Assembly: GCA_029168955.1 (NCBI GenBank)
Contig: JAPDOI010001947.1
Coordinates: forward strand, 1-64,000
Length of the DNA: 64,000 bases
Reading direction: 5' to 3'
From: Aplectana chamaeleonis
Taxonomy: Eukaryota; Nematoda; Chromadorea; Rhabditida; Cosmocercidae
The notes below the pieces were generated by a model that saw only the letters and a list, made by a program, of their open reading frames with translations, did no database searches and was not told where the DNA came from. Position 1 is the stretch's first letter. Each line of letters opens with the position of its first letter. The translations under genes were made by a program, and so were the position numbers. Below, one piece after another: positions 10,301-24,000 of this stretch.

Positions 10301-13300
10301 AGGCTGTACTTTTCGATGGGAAGGGACTAGGAAAGTGACTAACAAGTTTATTACTTACTGTTTAACATTAACTGCTTCACTTAATACTGCTTATCATATC
10401 AAGTGATATTATCAGTTGGTACATCAAATCGTTAAAACACGTTGTAGTCTGTACTTTTCGATGGGAAGGGACTAGGAAAGTGACTAACAAGTTTGTTACT
10501 TACTGTTTAACATTAACTGCTTCACTTATTACTGCTTATCATATCAAGTGATATTATCAGTTGGTAAATCAAATCGCTAAAACACGTTGTAGGCTGTACT
10601 TTTCGATGGGAAGGGACTAGGAAAGTGACTAACAAGTTTGTTACTTACTGTTTAACATTAATTGCTTCACTTACTGCTGCTTATCATATCAAGTGATATT
10701 ATCAGTTGGTACATCAAATCGCTAAAACACGTTGTAGGCTGTACTTTTCGATGGGAAGGGACTAGGAAAGTGACTAACAAGTTTGTTACTTACTGTTTAA
10801 CATTAACTGCTTCACTTATTACTGCTTATCATATCAAGTGATATTATCAGTTGGTACATCAAATCGCTAAAACACGTTGTAGGCTGTACTTTTCGATGGG
10901 AAGGGACTAGGAAAGTGACTAACAAGTTTGTTACTTACTGTTTAACATTAACTGCTTCACTTATTACTGCTTATCATATCAAGTGATATTATCAGTTGGT
11001 ACATCAAATCGCTAAAACACGTTGTAGGCTGTACTTTTCGATGGGAAGAGACCAGGAAAGTGACTAACAAGTTTGTTACTTACTGTTTAACATTAACTTC
11101 TTCACTTTGCTTATCATATCAAGTGATATTATCAGTTGGTACATCAAATCGCTAAAACACGTTGTAGGCTGTACTTTTCGATGGGAAGGGACTAGGAAAG
11201 TGACTAACAAGTTTGTTACTTACTGTTTAACATTAACTGCTTCACTTATTACTGCTTATCATATCAAGTGATATTATCAGTTGGTACATCAAATCGCTAA
11301 AACACGTTGTAGGCTGTGCTTTTCGATGGGAAGGGACTAGGAAAGTGACTAACAAGTTTATTACTTACTGTTTAACATTAACTGCTTCACTTATTACTGC
11401 TTATCATATCAAGTGATATTATCAGTTGGTACATCAAATCGCTAAAACACGTTGTAGGCTGTACTTTTCGATGGGAAGGGACTAGGAAAGTGACTAACAA
11501 GTTTATTACTTACTGTTTAACATTAACTGCTTCACTTATTACTGCTTATCATATCAAGTGATATTATCAGTTGGTACATCAAATCGCTAAAACACGTTGT
11601 AGGCTGTACTTTTCGATGGGAAGGGACTAGGAAAGTGACTAACAAGTTTGTTACTTACTGTTTAACATTAACTGCTTCACTTACTGCTGCTTATCATATC
11701 AAGTGATATTATCAGTTGGTACATCAAATCGCTAAAACACGTTGTAGGCTGTACTTTTTGTAGAGAAGGGACTAGGAAAGTGACTAACAAGTTTGTTACT
11801 TACTGTTTAACATTAACTGCTTCACTTATTACTGCTTATCATATCAAGTGATATTATCAGTTGGTACATCAAATCGCTAAAACACGTTGTAGGCTGTACT
11901 TTTCGATGGGAAGGGACTAGGAAAGTGACTAACAAGTTTATCACTTACTGTTTAACATTAACTGCTTCACTTATTACCTTATCATATCAAGTGATATTAT
12001 CAGTTGGTACATCAAATCGCTAAAACACGTTGTAGGCTGTACTTTTCGATGGGAAGGGACTAGGAAAGTGACTAACAAGTTTGTTACTTACTGTTTAACA
12101 TTAACTGCTTTACTTATTACTGCTTATCATATCAAGTGATATTATCAGTTGGTACATCAAATCGCTAAAACACGTTGTAGGCTGTACTTTTCGATGGGAA
12201 GGGACTAGGAAAGTGACTAACAAGTTTGTTACTTACTGTTTAACATTAACTGCTTCACTTATTACTGCTTATCATATCAAGTGATATTATCAGTTGGTAC
12301 ATCAAATCGCTAAAACACGTTGTAGGCTGTACTTTTCGATGGGAAGGGACTAGGAAAGTGACTAACAAGTTTGTTACTTACTGTTTAACATTAACTGCTT
12401 CACTTAATACTGCTTATCATATCAAGTGATATTATCAGTTGGTACATCAAATCGCTAAAACACGTTGTAGGCTGTACTTTTCGATGGAAAGGGACTAGGA
12501 AAGTGACTAACAAGTTTGTTACTTACTGTTTAGCATTAACTGCTTCACTTATTACTGCTTATCATATCAAGTGATATTATCAGTTGGTACATCAAATCGC
12601 TAAAACACGTTGTAGGCTGTACTTTTCGATGGGAAGGGACTAGGAAAGTGACTAACAAGTTTGTTACTTACTGTTTAGCATTAACTGCTTCACTTATTAC
12701 TGCTTATCATATCAAGTGATATTATCAGTTGGTACATCAAATCGCTAAAACACGTTGTAGGCTGTACTTTTCGATGGAAAGGGACTAGGAAAGTGACTAA
12801 CAAGTTTGTTACTTACTGTTTAGCATTAACTGCTTCACTTATTACTACTTATCATATCAAGTGATATTATCAGTTGGTACATCAAATCGCTAAAACACGT
12901 TGTAGGCTGTACTTTTCGATGGGAAGGAACTAGGAAAGTGACTAACAAGTTTGTTACTTACTGTTTAGCATTAACTGCTTCACTTATTACTGCTTATCAT
13001 ATCAAGTGATATTATCAGTTGGTACATCAAATCGCTAAAACACGTTGTAGGCTGTACTTTTCGATGGGAAGGGACTAGGAAAGTGACTAACAAGTTTGTT
13101 ACTTACTGTTTAACATTACTATTTCACTTTGCTTATCATATCAAGTGATATTATTAGTTGGTACATCAAATCGCTAAAACACGTTGTAGGCTGTACTTTT
13201 CGATGGGAAGGGACTAGGAAAGTGACTAGCAAGTTTGTTACTTACTGTTTAGCATTAACTGCTTCACTTATTACTGCTTATCATATCAAGTGATATTATC

Positions 13301-16300
13301 AGTTGGTACATCAAATCGCTAAAACACGTTGTAGGCTGTATTTTTCGATGGGAAGAGACTAGGAAAGTGACTAGCAAGTTTGTTACTTACTGTTTAACAT
13401 TAACTGCTTCACTTATTACTGCTTATCATATCAAGTGATATTATTAGTTGGTACATCAAATCGCTAAAACACGTTGTAGGCTGTACTTTTCGATGGGAAG
13501 GGACTAGGAAAGTGACTAACAAGTTTGTTACTTACTGTTTAACATTAACTGCTTCACTTAATACTGCTTATCATATCAAGTGATATTATCAGTTGGTACA
13601 TCAAATCGTTAAAACACGTTGTAGTCTGTACTTTTCGATGGGAAGGGACTAGGAAAGTGACTAACAAGTTTGTTACTTACTGTTTAACATTATCTAATTC
13701 ACTTTGCTTATCATATCAAGTGATATTATCAGTTGGTAAATCAAATCGCTAAAACACGTTGTAGGCTGTACTTTTCGATGGGAAGGGACTAGGAAAGTGA
13801 CTAACAAGTTTGTTACTTACTGTTTAACATTAACTGCTTCACTTATTACTGCTTATCATATCAAGTGATATTATCAGTTGGTACATCAAATCGCTAAAAC
13901 ACGTTGTAGGCTGTACTTTTCGATGGGAAGGGACTAGGAAAGTGACTAACAAGTTTATTACTTACTGTTTAATATTAACTGCTTCACTTATTACTGCTTA
14001 TCATATCAAGTGATATTATCAGTTGGTAGATCAATTCGCTAAAACACGTTGTAGGCCGTACTTTTTGATGGGAAGGGACTAGGAAAGTGACTAACAAGTT
14101 TGTTACTTACTGTTTAATATTAACTGCTTCACTTATTACTGCTTATCATATCAAGTGATATTATCAGTTGGTAGATCAATTCGCTAAAACACGTTGTAGG
14201 CTGTACTTTTCGATGGGAAGGGACTAGGAAAGTGACTAACAAGTTTATTACTTACTGTTTAATATTAACTGCTTCACTTATTACTGCTTATCATATCAAG
14301 TGATATTATCAGTTGGTACATCAAATCGCTAAAACACGTTGTAGGCTGTACTTTTCGATGGGAAGGGACTAGGAAAGTGACTAACAAGTTTGTTACTTAC
14401 TGTTTAACATTAACTGCTTCACTTAATACTGCTTATCATATCAAGTGATATTATCAGTTGGTACATCAAATCGCTAAAACACGTTGTAGGCTGTACTTTT
14501 CGATGGGAAGGGACTAGGAAAGTGACTAACAAGTTTGTTACTTACTGTTTAACATTATCTAATTCACTTTGCTTATCATATCAAGTGATATTATCAGTTG
14601 GTACATCAAATCGCTAAAACACGTTGTAGGCTGTACTTTTCGATGGGAAGGGACTAGGAAAGTGACTAACAAGTTTGTTACTTACTGTTTAACATTAACT
14701 GCTTCACTTAATACTGCTCATCATATCAAGTGATATTATCAGTTGGTACATCAAATCGCTAAAACACGTTGTAGGCTGTACTTTTTGATGGGAAGGGACT
14801 AGGAAAGTGACTAACAAGTTTGTTACTTACTGTTTAACATTAACTGCTTTACTTATTACTGCTTATCATATCAAGTGATATTATCAGTTGGTACATCAAA
14901 TCGCTAAAACACGTTGTAGGCTGTGCTTTTCGATGGGAAGGGACTAGGAAAGTGACTAGCAAGTTTATTACTTACTGTTTAACATTAACTGCTTCACTTA
15001 ATACTGCTTATCATATCAAGTGATATTATCAGTTGGTACATCAATTCGCTAAAACACGTTGCAGGCTGTACTTTTCGATGGAAAGGGACTAGGAAAGTGA
15101 CTAACAAGTTTGTTACTTACTGTTTAACATTAACTGCTTCACTTAATACTGCTTATCATATCAAGTGATATTACCAGTTGGTACATCAAATCGCTAAAAC
15201 ACGTTGTAGGCTGTGCTTTTCGATGGGAAGGGACTAGGAAAGTGACTAGCAAGTTTATTACTTACTGTTTAACATTAACTGCTTCACTTATTACTGCTTA
15301 TCATATCAAGTGATATTATCAGTTGGTAGATCAATTCGCTAAAACACGTTGTAGGCTGTACTTCTCGATGGGAAGGGACTAGGAAAGTGACTAACAAGTT
15401 TATTACTTACTGTTTAACATCAGCTGCTCCACTTATTACTGCTTATCATATCAAGTGATATTATCAGTTGGTAGATCAATTCGCTAAAACACGTTGTAGG
15501 CTGTACTTTTTGATGGGAAGGGACTAGGAAAGTGACTAACAAGTTTGTTACTTACTGTTTAACCTTAACTGCTTTACTTATTACTGCTTATCATATCAAG
15601 TGATATTATCAGTTGGTACATCAAATCGCTAAAACACGTTGTAGGCTGTACTTTTCGATGGGAAGGGACTAGGAAAGTGACTAACAAGTTTGTTACTTAC
15701 TGTTTAACATTAACTGCTTCACTTAATACTGCTCATCATATCAAGTGATATTATCAGTTGGTACATCAAATCGCTAAAACACGTTGTAGGCTGTACTTTT
15801 CGATGGGAAGGGACTAGGAAAGTGACTAGCAAGTTTGTTACTTACTGTTTAACATTAACTGCTTCACTTACTGCTTATCATATTAAGTGATATTATCAGT
15901 TGGTACATCAAATCGCTAAAACACGTTGTAGGCTGTACTTTTCGATGGGAAGGGACTAGGAAAGTGACTAACAAGTTTGTTACTTACTGTTTAACATTAA
16001 CTGCTTCACTTAATACTGCTTATCATATCAAGTGATATTATCAGTTGGTAGATCAAATCGCTAAAACACGTTGTAGGCTGTACTTTTCGATGGGAAGGGA
16101 CTAGGAAAGTGACTAACAAGTTTGTTACTTACTGTTTAACATTATCTAATTCACTTTGCTTATCATATCAAGTGATATTATCAGTTGGTACATCAAATCG
16201 CTAAAACACGTTGTAGGCTGTACTTTTCGATGGGAAGGGACTAGGAAAGTGACTAGCAAGTTTGTTACTTACTGTTTAACATTAACTGCTTCACTTAATA

Positions 16301-17837
16301 CTGCTTATCCTATCAAGTGATATTATCAGTTGGTACATCAAATCGCTAAAACACGTTGTAGGCTACACTTTTCGATGGGAACGGACTAGGAAAGTGACTA
16401 GCAAGTTTGTTACTTACTGTTTAACATTAACTGCTTTACTTATTACTGCTTATCCTATCAAGTGATATTATCAGTCGGTAGATCAAATCGCTAAAACACG
16501 TTGTAGGCTGTACTTTTCGATGGGAAGGGACTAGGAAAGTGACTAACAAGTTTGTTACTTACTGTTTAACATTATCTAATTCACTTTGCTTATCATATCA
16601 AGTGATATTATCAGTTGGTACATCAAATCGCTAAAACACGTTGTAGGCTGTACTTTTCGATAGGAAGGGACTAGGAAAGTGACTAGCAAGTTTGTTACTT
16701 ACTGTTTAACATTAACTGCTTTTGGTACATCAATTCGCTAAAACACGTTGTAGGCTGTACTTTTCGATGGAAAGGGACTAGGAAAGTGACTAACAAGTTT
16801 GTTACTTACTGTTTAACATTAACTGCTTCACTTAATACTGCTTATCATATCAAGTGATATTACCAGTTGGTACATCAAATCGCTAAAACACGTTGTAGGC
16901 TGTACTTTTCGATGGAAAGGGACTAGGAAAGTGACTAACAAGTTTATTACTTACTGTTTAACATTATCTAATTCACTTAATACTGCTCATCATATCAAGT
17001 GATATTATCAGTTGGTACATCAATTCGCTAAAACACGTTGTAGGCTGTACTTTTCGATGGAAAGGGACTAGGAAAGTGACTAACAAGTTTGTTACTTACT
17101 GTTTAACATTAACTGCTTCACTTAATACTGCTTATCCTATCAAGTGATATTATCAGTTGGTACATCAAATCGCTAAAACACGTTGTAGGCTGTACTTTTC
17201 GATGGAAAGGGACTAGGAAAGTGATTAACAAGTTTATTACTTACTGTTTAACATTATCTAATTCACTTTGCTTATCATATCAAGTGATATTACCAGTTGG
17301 TACATCAAATCGCTAAAACACGTTGTAGGCTGTACTTTTCGATGGAAAGGGACTAGGAAAGTGATTAACAAGTTTATTACTTACTGTTTAACATTATCTA
17401 ATTCACTTTGCTTATCATATCAAGTGATATTATCAGTTGGTACATCAAATCGCTAAAACACGTTTTAGGCTGTACTTTTCGATGGGAAGGGACTAGGAAA
17501 GTGACTAGCAAGTTTGTTACTTACTGTTTAACATTAACTGCTTCACTTAATACTGCTTATCCTATCAAGTGATATTATCAGTCGGTAGATCAAATCGCTA
17601 AAACACGTTGTAGGCTGTACTTTTCGATGGGAAGGGACTAGGAAAGTGACTAACAAGTTTGTTACTTACTGTTTAACATTATCTAATTCACTTTGCTTAT
17701 CATATCAAGTGATATTATCAGTTGGTACATCAAATCGCTAAAACACGTTGTAGGCTGTACTTTTCGATGGGAAGGGACTAGGAAAGTGACTAGCAAGTTT
17801 GTTACTTACTGTTTAACATTAACTGCTTCACTTAATA
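7301..17837 (+). repeat. 145-bp satellite, block 2
   Basis: About 73 monomers in one orientation. Successive TATCATATCA landmarks at 12,125 and 12,270 give the 145-bp unit. The common variant with CACTTTGCTT in place of CACTTATTACTGCTT gives 140 bp (9,529 to 9,669). Monomers at 10,500-13,100 are the most uniform. Short apparent ORFs of about 62 residues within it are read-through of one monomer and are not genes. Confidence 0.97.
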
Positions 17838-17890
17838 CCCTGCTTCTACTGAACCCAGCAGACGTTTGAGTGTACACAGGGAACGTTCGA

Positions 17891-17917
17891 GCGATATAGC
17901 GTGCACAACTATATCGC
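17891..17917 (+). other. Stem-loop in RTE 5' UTR
   Basis: Perfect 9-bp inverted repeat GCGATATAG ... CTATATCGC with a 9-nt loop, about 90 nt upstream of the ORF start at 18,009. The same stem is present in copy 1 at about 4,563-4,589. A role in RNA packaging or translation is only a guess. Confidence 0.55.
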
Positions 17918-18008
17918 GAAAGTATCCCGCACATTGCATAAAGGTGTCGCCGTCCGGCACACTAAGGCCTCTGGTCCATAACACCTTAGGATCCGTACCT
18001 AGGGAGTC

Positions 18009-20982
18009 ATGGAGTCTTTGGCCACAAGCCACAATTTCGCCACCCTGAACTGTCGATCGCTGTCGAGTGATATCCAAAAAACTGCGCTATCCAGACTTCT
18101 GAGCTATTTCCATGCACCGTTTGCTGCTTTGCAGGAAACCCGCCTCAGGATAGACCCGTCATCAGCGTCGGAGAGTACACCATCTACTGCGGCAACGCTG
18201 ACGATAGGAGAGTGGGAGGCTGTGCAATAGCTGTAGGAAGGATTTCAATGGTATGGTCATGAGTTCGGCTCAACGTCGTGTCGGAATGCATTCGTACGAC
18301 TGCGGGATCACAGAGGATTCAATCTGTGGATAGTGAGTGCTCATGCGCCCACTGAAACCGCCGAAGACAATTCGAAGGATGCGTTTTATGAGGAACTCAA
18401 TACGTTGCTGGCCAGGATACCTTGTCAACATGCTGTTGTCGTGGGGATTGACGCAAATGCGAAGATGGGACTTGATCAGGAATCCGAAGTACTCGGTAAA
18501 ATGGTTCTACCCAGTGGAGCAAACATCGGACAATGGCTACCGCCTTGTCGACTTTTGTGAACGCAGTGGTCTGATTATTGCATCGACATTCAAGAGGAAT
18601 CATCGCCGCCATCAGCTTACGTGGCAGGACCAACCCGGCTATCTCCAGAAGAGCAGCGGAAGCGGAAGATGACAACTTTGAAACTACAGCTTGACTATGT
18701 CCTGACGAGGAATATTCCAGTATCGGACATTCGAAGATCTAGAGCTGTGTGGGATGTCGCATTCGATTCGGATCACCGTCCTGTTCTGTTGAACTTCACT
18801 GCGAGGATTCATAAGAGGAAGCGAGGGGCTCAGCCTCTCCAGAGGATTGACATGACAAGTCTCAGAGATGAAGAGTGCAGAAGGAATTTCCGACAACGCG
18901 TTTCTATTCACATCGGAGTACGGACTAAGAAGAAACTTTGCGACGCGGATTCTTTTGTCAAATGCATCCAGGACGCTTCGAAAGAGGCACTCCCGGTTGT
19001 ACAGCCTAAGAAGAAGTTCGCCTACGTCTCAGAAGAAACAACATCTACCTACAACAGAGTATGTGCTCTCTCCGAACTGCAGGAAACTTCGTGGAGGAGA
19101 AGCGTCTGAGGAGGAAGTTGCGTCGGCAGCTTAAAAGTGACCGCGAACGAGAGTGGACGTGTAGAGCTAAGGAGTTCGAGAAGGCTTGGGAGGAGAAGAA
19201 TCCGAGGAAAGCCTACACGTTGCTGCGACAGTATAGCGGGAAGATGAAGAGATGTTCTCCTGTCTTGAACACTACCAATGGAGTTGCAGTTGGTGATGCG
19301 ACGCTGCCAATATGGAAGGATTACTTCAGTTCACTACTGAATCGTCCAGCGCCATCAGTACCTGAGCTCCCGCATGTTCAGAGAGCACATTACGATGTCA
19401 GTGAGGAACCGCCGACTGAGTCTGAAGTTTTGGATTGTGTCCGGAAAATGAAGAATGGAAAGGCAGGTGGAGATGACAACATCACTGCTGAAATGCTGAA
19501 AGCTCTTCCTCCGTCTGGGATTCGTGAAATGACCAACACCATCCGTGCCATATGGATGAGCGAAAGGATACCCGATTCGTGGAGACATGCGATCATCGTA
19601 CCTCTTCACAAGAAGCTATCCGTCACGGATCCTAAGAACTACAGAGGAATCTCTCTACTTCGTGTCATGTACAAGGTTTTAGAACGTATCATTCTCGAGC
19701 GACTTATCAAACATCGTGAAGGAACGACCAGAGATGAGCAAGCCGGTTTTCGACCTGGAAGATCGACCATCGACCAAGTGTTCGTCGTGAGAAGAGTAAT
19801 TGAATCGTGGCAGCGGTTTCGAAGCCATTACAGCTTGCTTTTTTGGACTTTGAAGCCGCGTTCGACTCTCCTCATCGTGATCGATTGCTCAATGCTCTGC
19901 GAGCAGATGGAGTCCCGGAAAAGTATGTTCGGTTAATCGAGGACATGAACAAAGGAACAACAGCAGCAGTTCGTACACCTGTCGGATTTACGTCAGCTTT
20001 CGAGGTGAAAACAGGAGTAAGGCAAGGAGCCGTTGCAGGACCTTTTCTTTTCAACTCCGCCGTTGATGACATCATGCGTAGAGTTGCAGAACAGTTTCCT
20101 GCGGATGTGATCCTAACACCATCAGGACGCTCCCTTGTCGACCTGGAGTACGCCGACGACATTGTGTTATTCGCTGAAAACAACGCAAAACTGCAAAGGA
20201 TTGTGAACCTCGTTTCGAAGTATGCCGCAGCCTATGGACTTCGTCTTCGTCCCGACAAATGCAAGCAGATGTGGGTCTCTCAGAGGCCTTCAACTGGAGT
20301 TTGTGTGGACGGACAACGTATCGAACTGGTGGACGATTTCTGTTATTTGGGCTGTTTGCTGAAGAACGATGGTAGTTATGCAGCGGATATTCGACAACGA
20401 TGTGCGAAAGCTACGTCTGCATTCAATTCTCTAACCAAGTGTTTGTGGTCTACCACCATCGCGAAGGAAGTCAAGTTGCGCGTCTACCTATCCGCTATTC
20501 GCCCTATCATGATGTACGGATCGGAGACGTGGGCAGCACCGAAAACGCAGATGGAAAGGTTGGATTGCACGGAGAGGAAGCTTTTTAGGCGTTTGCTTGG
20601 ATATTTCTGGCCGCGTGTATGCCATAACGAAGACCTTTACAAGGAAATCGACGCAGTACATCAACGCTTGACACGAGGGAGGTGCCAGCATCTCCTAACG
20701 CCATCTCAAGCAGCAATGGAAAGTCGACTTCGACTGCTCGGGCATATACTAAGAAGAACGCCGGATCGTCTCGTACAACACGCTTTAAAAATGCTTCCAA
20801 ATCCTGTCTGGAAACGGCCACCTGGGCGTAGGCGAAAGTTCTGGACGGAAGTGGTTAAAGAGGATTTAAAGTCACTCGGCATCGAAAGACAGTTCAGGCG
20901 CGATGTTTCGTTTCGCAGGAAATGGAATAGTGACAGCTGGATGGAATGTGTTCAAATTGTGGCTGAAGACCGTGAAAAATGA
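18009..20982 (+). pseudogene. RTE endonuclease/reverse transcriptase, copy 2
   Basis: The ATG at 18,009 opens the endonuclease with TLNCRSL and QETRL. The frame is then lost where a GGG run appears to have become GG (18,146-18,155), a break also present in copy 1. The endonuclease motifs VGIDANAKMG (about 18,445) and DSDHRPV (about 18,770) remain readable in other frames. Reverse transcriptase runs 19,061-19,936 and, after a one-base loss near 19,820, continues in the 391-residue frame 19,807-20,982 with LDFEAAFDSPH, RQGAVAGP, YADDIVLFAE (20,149 onward), the FCYLGCLLK block and a C-terminal WKRPPGRRRKFW segment. A lost G near 20,980 creates an early stop; the copy 1 frame ends at the equivalent of 21,029. 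Intact in motifs but frame-broken. Confidence 0.88.
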
Positions 20983-21055
20983 CACGGCTGACTACTAGGA
21001 CGGCACACCTCGGTGAAGATGCGGAATGACCGCGTCAGGCGAAAGCCAACCGATT

Positions 21056-21072
21056 AAGTCAAGTCAAGTAAG
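21056..21072 (+). repeat. AAGTC 3' tail of RTE copy 2
   Basis: AAGTC-AAGTC-AAGTA-AG directly before the target-site duplication; copy 1 has one unit fewer at about 7,286-7,300. RTE elements commonly end in such short tandem repeats instead of poly(A). Confidence 0.7.
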
Positions 21073-24000
21073 TCACTTAATACTGCTTATCCTATCAAGT
21101 GATATTATCAGTTGGTACATCAAATCGCTAAAACACGTTGTAGGCTACACTTTTCGATGGGAAGGGACTAGGAAAGTGACTAGCAAGTTTGTTACTTACT
21201 GTTTAACATTAACTGCTTTACTTATTACTGCTTATCCTATCAAGTGATATTATCAGTTGGTACATCAAATCGCTAAAACACGTTGTAGGCTGTACTTTTC
21301 GATGGGAAGGGACTAGGAAAGTGACTAACAAGTTTATTACTTACTGTTTAACATTAACTGCTTCACTTAATACTGCTTATCATATCAAGTGATATTATCA
21401 GTTGGTACATCAAATCGCTAAAACACGTTTTAGGCTGTACTTTTCGATGGGAAGGGACTAGGAAAGTGATTAACAAGTTTGTTACTTACTGTTTAACATT
21501 AACTGCTTCACTTAATACTGCTTATCATATCAAGTGATATTATCAGTTGGTACATCAAATCGCTAAAACACGTTTTAGGCTGTACTTTTCGATGGGAAGG
21601 GACTAGGAAAGTGACTAACAAGTTTATTACTTACTGTTTAACATTAACTGCTTCACTTAATACTGCTTATCATATCAAGTGATATTATCAGTTGGTAGAT
21701 CAAATCGCTAAAACACGTTGTAGGCTGTACTTTTCGATGGGAAGGGACTAGGAAAGTGACTAACAAGTTTATTACTTACTGTTTAACATTAACTGCTTCA
21801 CTTAATACTGCTTATCATATCAAGTGATATTATCAGTTGGTACATCAAATCGCTAAAACACGTTGTAGGCTGTACTTTTCGATGGGAAGGGACTAGGAAA
21901 GTGACTAACAAGTTTATTACTTACTGTTTAACATTAACTGCTTCACTTAATACTGCTTATCATATCAAGTGATATTATCAGTTGGTACATCAAATCGCTA
22001 AAACACGTTGTAGGCTGTACTTTTCGATGGGAAGGGACTAGGAAAGTGACTAGCAAGTTTGTTACTTACTGTTTAACATTAACTGCTTTACTTAATTACT
22101 GCTTATCCTATCAAGTGATATTATCAGTTGGTAGATCAAATCGCTAAAACACATTGTAGGCTGTACTTTTCGATGGGAAGGGACTAGGAAAGTGACTAGC
22201 AAGTTTATTACTTACTGTTTAACATTAACTGCTTCACTTAATACTGCTTATCATATCAAGTGATATTATCAGTTGGTACATCAAATCGCTAAAACACGTT
22301 GTAGGCTGTACTTTTCGATGGGAAGGGACTAGGAAAGCGATTAACAAGTTTGTTACTTACTGTTTAACATTAACTGCTTCACTTAATACTGCTTATCATA
22401 TCAAGTGATATTATCAGTTGGTACATCAAATCGCTAAAACACGTTGTAGGCTGTACTTTTCGATGGGAAGGGACTAGGAAAGTGACTAACAAGTTTATTA
22501 CTTACTGTTTAACATTAACTGCTTCACTTAATACTGCTTATCATATCAAGTGATATTATCAGTTGGTACATCAAATCGCTAAAACACGTTGTAGGCTGTA
22601 CTTTTCGATGGAAAGGGACTAGGAAAGTGACTAACAAGTTTGTTACTTACTGTTTAACATTAACTGCTTCACTTAATACTGCTTATCATATCAAGTGATA
22701 TTATCAGTTGGTATATCAAATCGCTAAAACACGTTGTAGGCTGTACTTTTCGATGGGAAGGGACTAGGAAAGTGACTAACAAGTTTATTACTTACTGTTT
22801 AACATTAACTGCTTTACTTATTACTGCTTATCCTATCAAGTGATATTATCAGTTGGTAGATCAAATCGCTAAAACACGTTGTAGGCTGTACTTTTCGATG
22901 GGAAGGGACTAGGAAAGTGACTAGCAAGTTTATTACTTACTGTTTAACATCAAATGCTTCACTTAATACTGCTTATCATATCAAGTGATATTATCAGTTG
23001 GTACATCAAATCGCTAAAACACGTTGTAGGCTGTACTTTTCGATGGGAAGGGACTAGGAAAGTGATTAACAAGTTTGTTACTTACTGTTTAACATTAACT
23101 GCTTCACTTAATACTGCTTATCATATCAAGTGATATTATCAGTTGGTACATCAAATCGCTAAAACACGTTGTAGGCTGTACTTTTCGATGGGAAGGGACT
23201 AGGAAAGTGACTAACAAGTTTATTACTTACTGTTTAACATTAACTGCTTCACTTAATACTGCTTATCATATCAAGTGATATTATCAGTTGGTACATCAAA
23301 TCGCTAAAACACGTTGTAGGCTGTACTTTTCGATGGGAAGGGACTAGGAAAGTGACTAACAAGTTTGTTACTTACTGTTTAACATTAACTGCTTCACTTA
23401 ATACTGCTTATCATATCAAGTGATATTATCAGTTGGTATATCAAATCGCTAAAACACGTTGTAGGCTGTACTTTTCGATGGGAAGGGACTAGGAAAGTGA
23501 CTAACAAGTTTATTACTTACTGTTTAACATTAACTGCTTCACTTAATACTGCTTATCATATCAAGTGATATTATCAGTTGGTACATCAAATCGCTAAAAC
23601 ACGTTGTAGGCTGTACTTTTCGATGGGAAGGGACTAGGAAAGTGACTAGCAAGTTTATTACTTACTGTTTAACATTAACTGCTTCACTTAATACTGCTTA
23701 TCATATCAAGTGATATTATCAGTTGGTACATCAAATCGCTAAAACACGTTGTAGGCTGTACTTTTCGATGGAAAGGGACTAGGAAAGTGACTAACAAGTT
23801 TGTTACTTACTGTTTAACATTAACTGCTTCACTTAATACTGCTTATCATATCAAGTGATATTATCAGTTGGTACATCAAATCGCTAAAACACGTTGTAGG
23901 CTGTACTTTTCGATGGGAAGGGACTAGGAAAGTGACTAACAAGTTTATTACTTACTGTTTAACATTAACTGCTTCACTTAATACTGCTTATCATATCAAG

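Larger units (their letters stand above)
17838..21072 (+). mobile_element. RTE-type LINE copy 2 in satellite
   Basis: Second copy of the same retrotransposon. The 10-bp sequence TCACTTAATA at 17,828-17,837 is repeated at 21,073-21,082 and lies in a satellite monomer, so this is an independent insertion with its own target-site duplication. It starts at CCCTGCTTCTACTG, 51 bp inside the 5' end of copy 1, indicating 5' truncation. The tail has one more AAGTC unit than copy 1 (21,056-21,072). It retains the 450 bp missing from copy 1. Outside the indels the copies are nearly identical, indicating recent common origin. Confidence 0.92.
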
